NCBI GenBank assembly: GCA_947568835.1
Contig: OX387609.1
Span: forward strand, 1,740,001-1,804,000
Direction of reading: 5' to 3'
Origin: Protonemura montana
Lineage: Eukaryota > Arthropoda > Insecta > Plecoptera > Nemouridae
Length of the DNA stretch: 64,000 bases
Below the pieces are notes generated by a model that saw only the letters and a program-made list of their open reading frames with translations, made no database searches and had not been told where the DNA came from. Made by a program: the position numbers and the translations under genes. Of the stretch, positions 33,476 to 46,705 are shown piece after piece (position 1 is the stretch's first letter; every line of letters begins with the position of its first letter).

Positions 33476-35664
33476 TTATTATGTTATATGTTTTTGAGTC
33501 ATGACATAAAATGTTTGTAACCATGTTCCATAGTAGATACACAACTCCCAGGGTGCAACTTAAAAAAATAAGTCTTCTTCCGCCAGTTCAAAATGTATTT
33601 CAAATATAAAAGCTGTTTTCCTACATTTATTACGATTATGAATGAAACTTCATCACTGGAAATTTAGCTGATTACCTTTTATCTGTGTATGGATGGTCTA
33701 TTTTTCATTTTAAGTCCAAAAGACACCCGATTTTAAACATTCACCACCGAGGCCAAGTTATTTCTTTCTGGGATTGTACACATTCGAGGTGCTTTTCTGT
33801 GGGACACGAGAAAGCACTACACTCTAAACTGTATGAAACCGCTGCTACAAACAACTGGTCCAGCCCGCAATGTGCCACCCCGTCCTGCATAGAGTCGACG
33901 ATTGCATCCAAGATGCCTCGGGACTCTGGCTACACTTGATTTATTCTCTGGTACGTTCACACAGGAATGCTGTGTGTTTGGGTTTGAATGCAAAACCAGA
34001 AAGGTTTTGGGTAGGTATATTTTGATACAAAAAAATTCTTTTAAGTAAGTTTTAACAGCATAATTATTTTTATATTACCATTGGTGAAAACCTCATTGCA
34101 TGATTAATTGTATAAATATTTTCAGCCGTAACTAATTGAATAAAAATGCTTGACAAGCATTATGTAATCTTATAAATGTGTACAGATATATTGACGACTG
34201 AAAGAGCCATCGGGTGGCATCTTTAATAACTAGGTATTATCAACGGATTTTCTCTGCCAAACAGAGAATAGAGGAGCTGGGTTTATAAATCTAATTTCCT
34301 ATAGCACGACTCGAGCAAATGCTTGTGTGAATTATTTTTTTAATAATAGTTTGGTGCATTTTGGGTGGCGGTTTTGCTATTATGCAGCTGCTCTATGTCG
34401 TGTGTTTGTAAAATTTATTGTCAAACACACTTTTTGAAAAGTTATTACAAAATAGTAATGTGAAGTGATTTTTAATGAGTGTTCTCTCACAAAAATATTT
34501 GAATTACAAGTTAGATGCGGTCTGAAATGTAGTTGAATGTAGTTGGTGGTAGTCAACAAAAAATATATACCTCGTTTAGTTGAAATCATGGGTCTGCGAC
34601 CCTCTAGTCAATTGGTGTAAGCTTGGTGATATGTTTGTTTTGTGAGTAAACCGATGTTCTGATTTAATTAAGCCTTTTTTGTAATGTTTCAAACATGTAA
34701 ACTTTAGTTTGAACATATGCAATTGTTTTAAAATATTAGTTTCAAACCCAGAATCAAGTTAATTGAAAAACTGATATAGCAAAAACAACTTTATTCAATT
34801 GTTGACGCGAATTGTTTGAAAAACATTCCGGCGCAAACGTATCTCCCTCGTGAGATAGTTTTTGTAAATAAAATAAATCAGCAAACGAAAAAGAAAAACA
34901 ATAAATGTGAAAATTGAATCTGCTGCACAGTTATTTGAGCCAAGAGAGGACAAGAAATATCTGCATCCTAATTTATTATCCCTACGACTGACTTAGATAA
35001 ACTCCTCAAATATTTTATGTAGAAATTTATCAACGCTCCTGCGACGACGCTCGCTACTTTCCTCCTTCGCAGCTGTAAACTTATAAAATATGCATGAAAT
35101 GTGCCATCATTTCCATACTTCAGAGAAATTATGCATACTGTCTCAAAGGGTGGCAGAAGAATCAATCTCCTTTACTGCTCTGACAAAGGGATTTAAAATT
35201 AACCCTTTGCGAGAGGCGAATAATTGCTACCTGCCGTTCTGACCAAGCAGCTTGGTGACGCTTTTTTAGGTTATGTTTGTGAGTTTAGGTGGCAGTTTGT
35301 AAAATAATTTAGACAGGCACAATGTATTTTAGACCGTTTTTTACTCTTTGCTGATCTCCGATATAGTTTACAATTAACTTGAAGACTGAATAGGTATCTA
35401 AAACTTGGTAAAGTTTGCTTTTCAAAAGTTTCCAACGTTGCGAATTCGACTTACGTGACAAACTGTAACAAAATCCCAAAAGAGCCTCGTCTATAAGGTT
35501 TCTTAAATCTAGCATTCAAATCTGAAGCTAGTTCTAAAAACAATAATCCGTATCGAGTTTGTTATTCAAAAATTATTTTCAAAATGTCTCCTACAAATGT
35601 GTCTATAAACTGGTTCTTAGACTCATATCTACTTTATCTAACCTTAGCATTAATTTGGACAAAA
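33476..35664. other. Noncoding, nothing recognised
   Basis: Open frames of 60-85 codons (e.g. 33,685-33,939) have no motif I can name. Confidence 0.5.
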
Positions 35665-35735
35665 ACTAATTGAACTGGGTTTTGAATGCTAAGTGAAGAA
35701 CAAATAAATTTAGTTCAATAGTTCAAATAGTTCAA
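35665..35735 (+). mobile_element. Fragment of the fold-back family
   Basis: The segment aactgggttttgaatgctaa, gtgaagaac, matches one arm of the 27.3-kb fold-back element. The second arm and the central loop are absent. Confidence 0.6.
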
Positions 35736-36380
35736 ATAGTTATCTGTCTAATGTGTCCTTATTTTGGAAAAACGTACGCTTTCAGAATCGATTTTTTATA
35801 CTAATAACTAGCGATTAAAGTCCAAAACTTTTAGATGTGCATTAAAAAAACTGTTGCCTTAATCCAAAAACCAGTATATTCTTTCAGGACATTTTATAAT
35901 TTGGTATAAAAAAGAACTGGTTCTCACTATTTAAACTGTGATGAATGTGCCATCTGTTTCTAAAATAGACAAGCCATCTAATTGACATAAGACCAAGAGG
36001 AAGAACGAAGAAACCTAAATGTTGTATATCCTATGCCAGTGCATCTCTATTATGAAGTTTCCGGGTCTCAGACAGGGCTCAAGGTTTCCTTCAACCCGGC
36101 TGGGTCGAGTGGAGGGGGCGACCTGCACTCTGGTAACATCGCACTCGGATGGCCACCTACATTATTTATGGGTGTCCTCCTCGCCTACAGCTGTAGCTAT
36201 CTGTTTCCATTCGTCGTTGTCCATAACTCAATAGATCCAGCTACATTCCTGTCGTCGTACTTTTAAGTGGTATGACAGAATGGGGGATAGAAACAAAGCT
36301 AACCCGAACTGGATTATTAATTTGTTAAGACCCGGTATAACAATATTTTTTAACTCTGATTTAAAGTCCTAACTCTTAGA
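35736..36380. other. Noncoding; GC-richer patch at 36,040-36,260
   Basis: Two overlapping plus-strand frames (36,019-36,234 and 36,033-36,266) start at ATGs in a patch of near-even base composition. The second has a hydrophobic run (LFMGVLLAYSC). No family was recognised and no splice partners are evident, so no gene is called. Confidence 0.35.
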
Positions 36381-36713
36381 TTATTATTATTTGTGGTGTT
36401 TAACAACGCACTGTTTTGACATCTGGCCCTGCGGCACTGGTCTAATGGCGTCGGTGAATTAGTGGATGATTATGAGGATGATGATGAACCTTACCTAGCC
36501 TAGAAGGGAGGAGGGGAAACCCGGTGCCGGAACGTAGCCTACTCCTGTCGAAGAGCACCAAGGGGACCACCGGCTTAACGTCCATTCCGAAGGACGGTAC
36601 AACTCGAACAACAGGATTCCTCCACAAATCCATGCTGTCGAGAGGTTGATAAGCAAGGCGAGTGAAGTTGCTGTACTAACTTTCATCCCTCCAACCTCTC
36701 TCCCGAACAGAAT
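36381..36713 (-). mobile_element. 5S-derived SINE, body and tail, promoter modules missing
   Basis: Minus-strand copy with (att)n tail, ggtgtttaacaacgcactgt, ggcgtcggtgaatta, (gat)n, core (rc of attccgaaggacggt region) and the start of the linker (cctctctcccgaacag), where it stops. It was truncated inside the first linker. Confidence 0.85.
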
Positions 36714-37829
36714 AACTCTTGGAAACAACTTACTTTCAAATGTGTGAAAAAATGAGCCTAATTTCACCAAATATGCGTAAAAAATCAAAATTGCACCTGT
36801 CAAAAAAGGTTCAACATGTTTTAAAACTGTGAATTTCCTGTTAAAAATCTTTTTGAAATCATTTCCTCACAGTTCTCTAGTCAATAAGTGCAGCAGATTT
36901 CTAGCTTGTATCAAAATTACATGCACGAGCTATCACCTGAGAAAATAAATCAAAATCACATGTATTGCCACAAAAAAAAATAGGGCAATACTTGCCAGTA
37001 CTTAGCAGAGCGGACATGCTTCTACACTTCATTAAATATCTAAACAAGCTCGACTTTTTTCTACCCATCCTTCCTAATTGGCACAAAAAACCTTTCTACT
37101 CGCGTTCCATAATTCATCCCGGACATTTTCCATTTCATGCAGGTGCTAAACAAATCGAATGCAATTTTAATTAGATACTGGCAACGCTTTCAGAGAGTTG
37201 AGCTATTCACTGAAAGGTACATGTCACCTACAACAGAGGAGACTTCATAGCACAAAATGCAGTCACAAATTTCCAAGAACCTGACGACGCCAACTCATCA
37301 GCCAGTTTACTTTTTGTCTCTTTTTTTTGACACAATTTTGGTTAATTGAATTTTGCATCATGCACCGCGCAAGAAGCAAGGAAACAATTAGCAGGGTGCA
37401 CTCCAGTAATTTCAATGTGGAAAACTTGGTTCGTTGCATGGGGAAATTATGATCACGCCTCGGGCGTGGCGTTTGGTTCAATTAATTTAGCCATGTTCAA
37501 GCGAGAAATAGATGAAAGGCGATAGCTTGATTGGAAGTGATGGGCTGAGAGAGAGAGAAAGATACAGAGAAGCGAGCTTTCAGCTAACTAGGCTAACATT
37601 TTACTTCTTTTTTTTCGACTTTTTTTCATATCCTTTTTCCATTTTGGGCTCTTGTATGAATATTTTGACTGCTAATTACAAAAACGAGTAGTTGTTGAAT
37701 TATGAAATTATGAAATTAAAAATACTTTATATTGTTAATTCAATATTTTAATCGTGAATACAGCCTTTTTAAATAGACATAGAGATTTCAATCTAGATTA
37801 TAATTTACCAAACAAACAAGAAATTGACA
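36714..37829. other. Noncoding, nothing recognised
   Basis: (ga)n run at about 37,550. No supported gene. Confidence 0.5.
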
Positions 37830-38532
37830 AAACCGAACGGTTTGTCGTGTTGGTAACACCGGTCCTCGTGAGATCACCGAAGTTAAGCAACACTGTGGTG
37901 GGTCAGGTATTGGATGGGCGACCATTATACACATGACCAGTTCTGTTCGGGAGAGAGGTTGGAGGGATGAAAGTCAAGCAACACTGCGCTGGGTCAGGTA
38001 TTGGATGGGTGACCATCATACACATGACCAGTTCTGTTCGGGAGAGAGGTTGGAGGGATGAAAGTTAAGCAACACTGCGCTGAGTCAGGTATTGGATGGG
38101 TGACCATCATACACATGACCAGTTCTGTACGGGAGAGAGGTTGGAGGGATGAAAGTCAAGCAACACTGCGCTGGGTCAGGTATTGGATGGGTGACCATCA
38201 TACACATGACCAGTTCTGTTCGGGAGGGTGGTTGGAGGGATGAAAGTTAGTACAGCAACTTCACTCGCCTTGCTTATCAACCTCTCGCCAGCATGGATTT
38301 GTGGAGGAATCCTGTTGTTCGCGTTGTACCGTCCTTCGGAAGGGACGTTAAGCCGGTGGTCCCCTTGGTGCTCTTCAACAGGAGTAGGCTACGTGCCGGC
38401 ACCGGGTTTCCCCTCCTCCCTTCTAGGCTTGGTTAATCATCACATCCTTTCATTCACGACGCCATTAGACCAGTTCCACATTGCCAGATGTTAAAACAGT
38501 GCGTCGTTAAACACCACAAATCAATCAATCGA
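37830..38532 (+). mobile_element. 5S-derived SINE, full length, four 91-bp modules
   Basis: The best reference copy in the window. Head: aaaccgaacggtttgtcgtg, acaccggtcctcgtgagatc, accgaagttaagcaac. Module anchors lie at 37,881, 37,972, 38,063 and 38,154, exactly 91 bp apart. The linker is catgaccagttctgttcggg, agagaggttggagggatga. The body has core ccttcggaagggacgttaag, ccggtggtcccc, and the tail ends gttaaacaccacaaatcaatc. The core is similar to the deeply conserved SINE central domain whose usual form is CTTCGGATGAGACGTTAAAC (from memory). Confidence 0.92.
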
Positions 38533-41500
38533 AGATTCAATAACTAGGTCTTAAAAGTTAAATTGGTTAACTTCGATTTACAAAACGTTTCTGTATAATT
38601 TAAGCAATATCGGCCCATTGGAATAAAACTGTTAACACTCCCAAGCTTAACATTTCTTAGATAACTTACAATTCCAATTTTTTTTACTATGAAAATTTAA
38701 TAACATTTTCTGAGTGAAAGAAAATGGCTGTGAAATGAAACGTATGCGAGCGATACTTAGGAAAATGTTGATCGTTATTTTTACAACCAACGCCAGTGTT
38801 TTTTCGGACAGTTTTTCTAGAAAACATTGCGTGCTGTGGCTCTTTTAGCACCAGTTTTTCCGGTCAACGGGAATATTATGATAATTCGTTTATTGTTCAC
38901 ATTGTATCGAGTCAATTATTAACATTTCCACCGTCGCATTCGGCGCGGAAAAGTCTGACATCGAACACTTTTCCGAACACACTAACCCCGGGAAAACTGT
39001 TATTGACGCTGAGAAAATTGTCTGTGCACAATGTTCAATTTTCTTACTTCTAACTAACATTCAACAAAGTTTCGCTTGGAGCGCTAGTGTCGTGGAACGT
39101 ACCATGGGCTGGGGGAAAACGGGGAAGTAAAATGAACTGTGAATTTTACTGCAAAATTGAGTCGTTTACATAATAATTTCGGTAAAGTGTCCAATAAGCA
39201 GGCAATTTTAAAGTGAAAATATGGAGTACTTTTTCACCGAATTTTCTCGCGACTGAAACACACCAGTGCTTTTATTTTATGTACACTATTTATTTAGTTT
39301 TTTTGTGAAGTTATGTCTGCAACATTTTTTAAAATGTAATCTCTGTTTGCTCATAGCCAGTATTTTTTAATCAATCGCTAAGACGCGCTTTCGAAATGAA
39401 CATCGAAGACAACCAATAGACTTATTTTTGTTTACGAAAACAGCTGTTTCAAATTAAAACCGCGTTTTTAAACAGTATAAATAACATTTCATTTACTCTC
39501 TTAATGTTAGTAGGTATGCCAGTTTACAAACGATCTAAAATAATTAAATATCTACCAAATTGATATCATTCACAATAGGATATTAACAGGAACTTTAACT
39601 TTAAATCATACTTTCTGATACTCGTTGCTGCTCGAATACCTTTCTGATTACATAATCATAATTAATCATTTTCAATTTAAATTAGATTTCACGCCTTTCC
39701 AAAACGTTGTATTATCTCTACAAAATTGAAACTAAACAAAATTTGGCTAATTATTTCAATTGCTTGTTTAATAAACCCATTGTTAATACTTTTTAAAAGT
39801 TACAAACTTAATTTAACTCGTGGTTTTCAGGCGACCCATGTTTCAAAACTATCCATTGGTTTCTTTATTAAAAAAAGGCACCTAAACTTTTGATCAAAAG
39901 CTAGAAACATTGTGTACATCTACATATTATTATTTACTAGCTACATTACCGCTACTTATTGCATCTAACGTAGAACCTTCCAATATTCCGACGCCATGCA
40001 TTTTACACAAAACACATAAAAATAAAGGGATTTCCAATAAAAGCGACCTCATCTTGGAGCGAATCGGTAATAGAAACACATAACCAAAGCAAACCAAATG
40101 ATATGTACATACATAAAAATGCATCACATCCCACAACAGTAAACCTGAACTGCATCATAAACATGTGCATCATACACATGTGCATCTATCAACACCAGAT
40201 CAACCTGGCGTCTGTTCATATGTAAATTCTCTGGTGATAAACTCGGTGCTCCCATACACACGGATGCCCCATATTGATAACAAAGTGTATGTACGCTACT
40301 TAACTACTTAAATAACGACTCCAATTTACGGGGAAATCACAAAACAAGGTACGCGGCCGAGCTGGAGCGAATCGGCTATGTTTCTGTCTGGTTTTATGTT
40401 GAAAGGTATTTGTACATTTTTTAATTTTGCTAATTTGAATATTCCATTGTATGTGTGTGTGTGTTTTTGGTATATGTGGGTGTGTTTGAGAGTTGTAATC
40501 CCGTTTTGTCCGTGCTTGGAGCTTAGTTGGAGAGGATTTCTGAACTTGGTCATTTTACCAAAAGACAGCGGGGGTAGTTTGGTGCAATCAAATGTAGACC
40601 ACGAGGGGAACGTTTTGCAATTGTATTATAGGTATTTAGTCCGAAGGGGTAGACTCATTGGAGTGAATAGATCTGGTTAAGTCGCTATTTTCTTGTGAAG
40701 TTTCAAGCAAAACTGTTGATAAGTTATGTATTTAATTTTGCATACCAGTAGGTACAGTTATAAATAAACATATCTAATTTTTTTTTTACAAATGCACAAC
40801 TATAAGTTTACAATAAAAAAACGTTTGAACAGTAGCAATAAAAAAATATGTTTAACAGAATGCGATAAAAGTATGACCTCATAAAGCAAAAAAAAAAGGT
40901 TCAGCTTCTTTCGTGGCTTTTCGAGGGTTTTTGAAAGCAAAAACTGCTTTCCGAAACACAATTCATCTCTTTGCAGATAACGTCATAATTTAACTGCCAT
41001 TTCGGATCTGAATACCCATTAGCAATTTCTCAGTGACACCTTTCCCGATAGACAATCCTCAGACCTGAATAATAATAATATTTTCCTCTAAAATACCACC
41101 GATTCTATGCCGACACACTTTCGGTTCGCGTTATTACAGTGCTACCAACCGAATACAACTGATATCTAATTGCGAGTGACGATGAATCATTGTGTTTTTC
41201 TTGCCGTCGAGTTTGTCACATTGCTTTGCTCCAGCTGCTGGCATAGCCAATTTGTAATTAGTACAATTCGTCACCGTCACGCGGTTGCCATTGTCTTTCG
41301 CCGGCAGGCATTAGACAGCTCTGGAATCGAACCCAGGTCTGTGCATCGCTCAAATATATATCAACAAAAGAAGCTCGGGTCATTTTTGAACAGATAATAA
41401 ATCTGGTGAATTATCTGTACGTTGTATTTTTGTACGAAATTTCTTAATGTTTGAAAGGTTACATGATCCATGCAATTTAAACGTTTGATATTCACAGTTA

Positions 41501-44014
41501 TGCTACTTCCAGTATGTGTTTACATCACCAAACAATGGTCGAAAATACAAAAAAATCCACAGTTTCAAAAAGATCAAATGAAAAAGATTCCACACCAAAT
41601 GGAAAAATGGATTGTATCAGTACAATTAATCTGGTCAAATGAAAAAAAGACGATGCCAAGTAAAGTTACATGAATGGTATTAAAGAGACAGTTCCGGTCA
41701 AGAGCCATGGCTGCTTGCTTAACAACGAAAAGACAGAACAAAAATACAAACACACATCCGACAGTTTGTGCGGAGATCGTAAAATAAGCCAGTCAAATAA
41801 ATGAGTTTTCTTTATCGGTTTAGAAACAATATCCGACATCTGGAAGTGTACCGAAAATCTCCCACCCCCTGCTGTCGATGGTGAAAGAAGCCTCCCACAC
41901 CCCAAAACCCCACTAGACAATAACGCGGCACGCTGAACGTGGACCGTTCACAGCGAGGGGTAAACGACCCCCACTGCTACTTGTTGGCTATTTGTTTATA
42001 ATTTTGACCCTAGAACGGCCCTGGGCAACATCTTCGCGACTGAAATACGGGGGTTGTTTTCCTATCTCCACGATCGCCGTATGTTGAGGATCGTTCGATT
42101 ACGTTCAACTAACATGCAATATGGGGTGCGACGCAGCTATATCTCTTCCATTCGAATCAGTACAACATTCTATCGATTAGTCCCTCGACCGTGGGACGCC
42201 ATAACTTGGTTTCCACAAATTACTGAAATTGGATGGTGGGGTTCGAGGGAGAGGAAATAGCTGCATTGGTTTTGGGGTTTTTCCTATGACAAAAATCCAT
42301 GAAATGCCCGAGGTTACAATTGTGCACGCAGAACGGGGTAGAAAAAAAAAGCGACAGTTGGTCACTGAACATATAACGTTTTGAATTACATAAATTTGCA
42401 TAATTTAGATTTGTGTCTGCTACGATTAAAGCTGGAATGCTTCGAATATGCAAATGTTAACAGTTTTTTTTTCTCTGTTTGGTCTTTTCATATATCTATT
42501 TAGATGGTCGCTTAGAAAAATTAGCTTCAATCAAAAAGTTTTTTGAATGTTTTATGGCTGGTATTATTAGCGCTTTAAGCCCTTTTCAGAAATGATGGTG
42601 CCGGGTTGCAGCGGCACACATTAAACAAACAAAAAAAACTAGAATATTGCATTTTCCAGCGACTGCCAAGGGTTGTTTTCCCCGTTTTATTGGATTCTTG
42701 AAGGGATGCACGAATTTTCCAGACTTCGTGGGAGAAAAAAGAACGCTGGAAAAGCGTACAAAAATATTCCACATCTCCATGGTTAGCGCTGTACGTGTAC
42801 ACGCGCCCTAGGATGGCGGAAAATGGAAACCGCAATGGAAATGCGCTAGTCACGGAATTAGAATACTTTTCGGAATGAAAACTCGGGGCGGAAAATCATC
42901 CTTTTGGAAAATGCAATTAATAATAATCTCGGCGCGTAACCCGGACCGGTCTGAAAATCGTGCGGCATGGAATGAAAGGCAAGGAAAAGTTTTGGTTTAA
43001 TTTAACTAGACCAGGCTTAAAAAACTAACACATTTGGCAATGCCAATCAGGAAAACTGCGGGGAAAAGTCAACGCAATACACTGAAAAAGAATGGTGTTA
43101 CAGCGTAACGGCGGCATGCTATCGTTTAGTTTTAAAAACTTTACGCACCTTTTACAGGTTAATGAAAAGCAAACAAAAATGTTCAACAAGTTAAGCGGCA
43201 AAGACCTTCACTAAAACCCTTTGCAGCTTTAGTTCATTTTCTTTCAATTTTCCAAGGTAGCAGATGTTTGCGAAGAATTCTTAAATCCTTAACTAACCGT
43301 TTGAAGTTGAAGCTTCACGGCTAATGAACGGCAAGGTAAATTTATTTACATTAATATTTAACATTAGTACAAATATTAGTGAACTTTTTCACGCATGGTT
43401 GTCATTCTTGCTAGGAGCGTACGCTTTGATGAAACGGCAACGCCGGAAGCAAATACAGGTTTCTAAGTAAATATGCCAAGAAGTGACTTTTATAATGAAG
43501 TCAAGAGTGAGATGGCACGATGCGTGATAACCAATGACAAACAAGGAAAGCGTAACAGAACCAACCGCGTTTATACGTTTCTTTATCCCCCAAGTCACAT
43601 TGCAGTGATTTTTTGTTTCATCAAAACTTTATTGTAATATGATAGGTACCAGAGATTTTACAACTGTGCCCAGGAGAGTAGCGTTCTCTCGTGGGCATCA
43701 TTTCAAAGTGCAGTGCCACTCGGTTAGAGTTGATATTCTGAAAGTAAGTCGGGGTTAAAGTTTAGAGCTGGGAAAATCTAGGAACAACCCGCAAAGGAAA
43801 CGTTTAATTGCAGGGAATCTTAGCTAGAAATAACGTCTCCCAACTGTGTTAATAATCGTTTGAATTGCAAGTTATCACAATTGGCTGGACTTGTTATAAT
43901 TTTACAGAATTCAGTTCACTCAGAAAATAAAACACACCATTTTAAAGGTGTTAGAGCTTAAAATTAAAATTTTAAAGTGAGCACCTCTTGCGTGATGCAC
44001 TAATATTTTGTTGA
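38533..44014. other. 5.5 kb noncoding DNA
   Basis: No gene, RNA or structured repeat was supported. Small open frames (60-100 codons at 38,796, 40,378, 41,170, 41,666 and 42,575) show no domain. A (tg)n run is at about 40,450. The segment at 41,325-41,340 resembles a reversed box B (ggaatcgaaccc) but stands alone. Confidence 0.45.
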
Positions 44015-44262
44015 AACCGCTTGAACAAATGGTCCGGTGGTACTGGTCTTCTGGTGTCAACAAATGGGTGATGATGAGGGTGATGATACGCCAAGTCTTG
44101 TTCTAAAGTGAGGACGTTGAACCGGGGTCTTTAGGTAGCCTTCTCGTGTCGAAGAGCCATCGGGTGAATCCTTCCAAAGGACGGTACAATTAATAATTTG
44201 AACTAATCAACTAATCTACTAACTTCAATCCCTAACCCTCTCTGGGTAGGAGAAAAATGGAC
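44015..44262 (-). mobile_element. Old, diverged 5S-derived SINE body
   Basis: Recognisable by order: ggtactggtcttctggtgtc, (gat)n, gtagccttctcgtgtcgaag, agccatcgggtg, ccttccaaaggacggtacaa, and aatccctaaccctctctggg. Identity to other copies is much lower, so this is among the oldest insertions here. Confidence 0.6.
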
Positions 44263-46618
44263 ATCCACCAAAAACCTGCAACGCAGGTTTGCTCAAAATC
44301 ACATCGAAAATGGAGAATGAAACCTTTGAACTAGCTTTCAAATAAAACTTTATTTTACAATTGTTTTGCAAAAGTCAAAACAGTTGCTGACTTTTGCCTG
44401 TCACTGGATCTTCTTCTTCTTCTTGCAAAGATGAAAGAGCGGACAAGTTGAAACTCTTTGGCATCTTGTATTCTAACAATCGTAGCTTTGATCAGATATC
44501 AGCGATGACTCAGTGAAAAAAACACGAGTTCACGGTATTGATTTCCGTGCAATCATTTATGAATATACGTTTCCTGTCAAAGGAAACATATTTTTATATT
44601 TTCAGTGGACTGCATTTTCACAGCACTAAGCTGGGAAACTCAGGGGGGAAACCCAACATGGTTGTACACTGGCTTTGCTGATTTTACTGAATGCGTTTTG
44701 TACCCAAGTCTGGTTCTACAAAGAATATTTAAAGTTTAACTTTTGAGTTTAAAGATGATCAGTAAATTACAGACGACGGTGGTGATAGCGACTTTATCAC
44801 CATATTTATGAAAATTTTGCGTTTAAAATGCCTTGAATATCTGACCCTTAAATAATTTTCTAAATGGCCAATTTGACTAGTAAGCAAAAAGGTAAAATAT
44901 GAGATTTTCTGTCAACAATTTAACTTTCCTTTGTTATTCTTAAATGTGTGAGTAAATGTGTGTCAAATGACATTTAAAAAGGGCCAACACGAACAAAACG
45001 AGCACAATAATTCGACTGTCACATTTTGTTCAAATTAAAAATGGTGCTCACCAGGAGAAAGAATTGGACCAATTAGCAGACAATTGATTATGTTTCGACA
45101 ATGAGAATTAATTAACTCTTGCCTTTCATCAACGTCGAGTCGGATCAAGTGTTAGATTATTGACGAACAATTATTGTTGAAGCTGCCAGACGGCATTGTC
45201 ATCCGGGAACAATGGTAATCGTTTATTAAAAATCCCGTTGATTGGAAAGTGGAAGCTGGAATAAAATGTCGGCCAAATGGTAGCGAGTTGCTGTCTCTTC
45301 AAGTGTTACCTCGAAACTAGTGAAGTTGAAGAATTAACATAAAAAGTTCTTTGTCAAATAAATTGAAAAATGGTTTTCTTGAGAATTTCTGATGATTGGA
45401 TATGGGTCTTACAATTTCAACTAAATTGGCATTTTTTAAATGCTGTCAAATTCTATTTTGTGGACATTTTGATAATCTCTGAAAAAGAAAAACTACATAA
45501 GTTTATTTATAATAAAAATTGACTGAGGTTTTTTCCTTTTTATTGTTAATTGTAACTATTTTTTGTATTTTATGTGAAGTTCCTGAACTTCTTGTCTGTC
45601 ATTTGAATAATAATACAAAAAAAAAACAGTAGGTAATTATTATTTCTGAATGTTTTTGTTATTTGAGGACGGTTATGATTGTGTTTAATTTACTGTTTGC
45701 TTTGACAAAATTTCTGGCAAAATAATAATGTAATCTAGATTTAAAATAGACGATTCCAATCAACGGAATTATAATAAGCCACCAGCTTTTGTGTGAATAT
45801 TACCTACTGGTGTGTGGATATAGGGGTTTGCTCGTTTAACGGATGTAATTAAATCGGAACTCGGTACATGTACTTGTTGCTTGTGAATGAGATATTAATT
45901 TATGTTTTGAAATTATTTGTCGACACGAAATTACAACTGGCAATTAAAGTTCAAATTTGTTTGCCACATTTCTTTCCAAAATCGTGAATATAAACAAAAC
46001 TCATTTAATATAGGTATCAGAAGTAACACATTTTTTATAATTTTAATTACAAAAATGTAATGCCCAGTCAAAAAATCTATGAAAAATCAAGATACAGTTG
46101 TGTAAGCTACATGCATTCTGAATTTTTAATCATTTTCTATCAGAGTGTTAAAATTTTGAATTAAATCTTAAATTTTAAATGAAACCTCAATTGAAGATCT
46201 ATGGTTACAGTCAAATCTGATACTTAAATTTGTTTAACTTAACTTGCCTTTAATGGCAGGACTTTGCAATAGCATCGCCAACCAAGAACAGAACGAGTCA
46301 CTCGAGATCGTATAACTAGTTCCAAGTACCACATTGCAGTCCACAAGAATATTGCAATATATTTTCAATCAATTGAAGCTGAATCATGGTGTAACGGCTG
46401 TGAGATTTAATAATGTTGACTGTGTTTTTATAACAAATACATAATAATGTTGGTCAGCATAAAATGACCTGGGATATCAGAAGAGTTTGGTAATTTTATT
46501 TCAATGACAGAAAAGAAAGGATTTCTGGACTTTTTAACCTAGATTCTGTTTAATCGTGGTGAAATAGAACATTTTGGCAATCGACATGGAATTTCTAAGA
46601 AGGAATACTTTTTAACTC
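44263..46618. other. Noncoding, nothing recognised
   Basis: AT-rich. A segment at 45,060-45,260 of less biased composition has homeodomain-like attaatta sites but no coding signal. Confidence 0.45.
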
Positions 46619-46629
46619 TTCCCAAAGTG

Positions 46630-46705
46630 TAGAGTATAGGGTGTACCTGAGGTAAGTGGGGACCAGGGTTCAAGTCCATAGCTGGGCACCAAGTTTTTAA
46701 AGATT
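46630..46705 (+). repeat. tRNA-SINE-like remnant
   Basis: Box B (ggttcaagtcc) followed by atagctgggcaccaagttttt parallels the box B and body start of the tRNA-derived SINE (ggttcgagtcc, gtttgggcatcaatttttg). The box A half has decayed. Confidence 0.45.

Noticed and set aside
36033-36266. Possible 77-aa membrane peptide
   Set aside because: Overlaps another frame of equal length, has no recognised homology and no splice context.
37850-37930. Genuine 5S rRNA gene
   Set aside because: Only the central 5S region matches, with many substitutions, and it runs into the SINE linker and body; the same segment is dispersed in both orientations.
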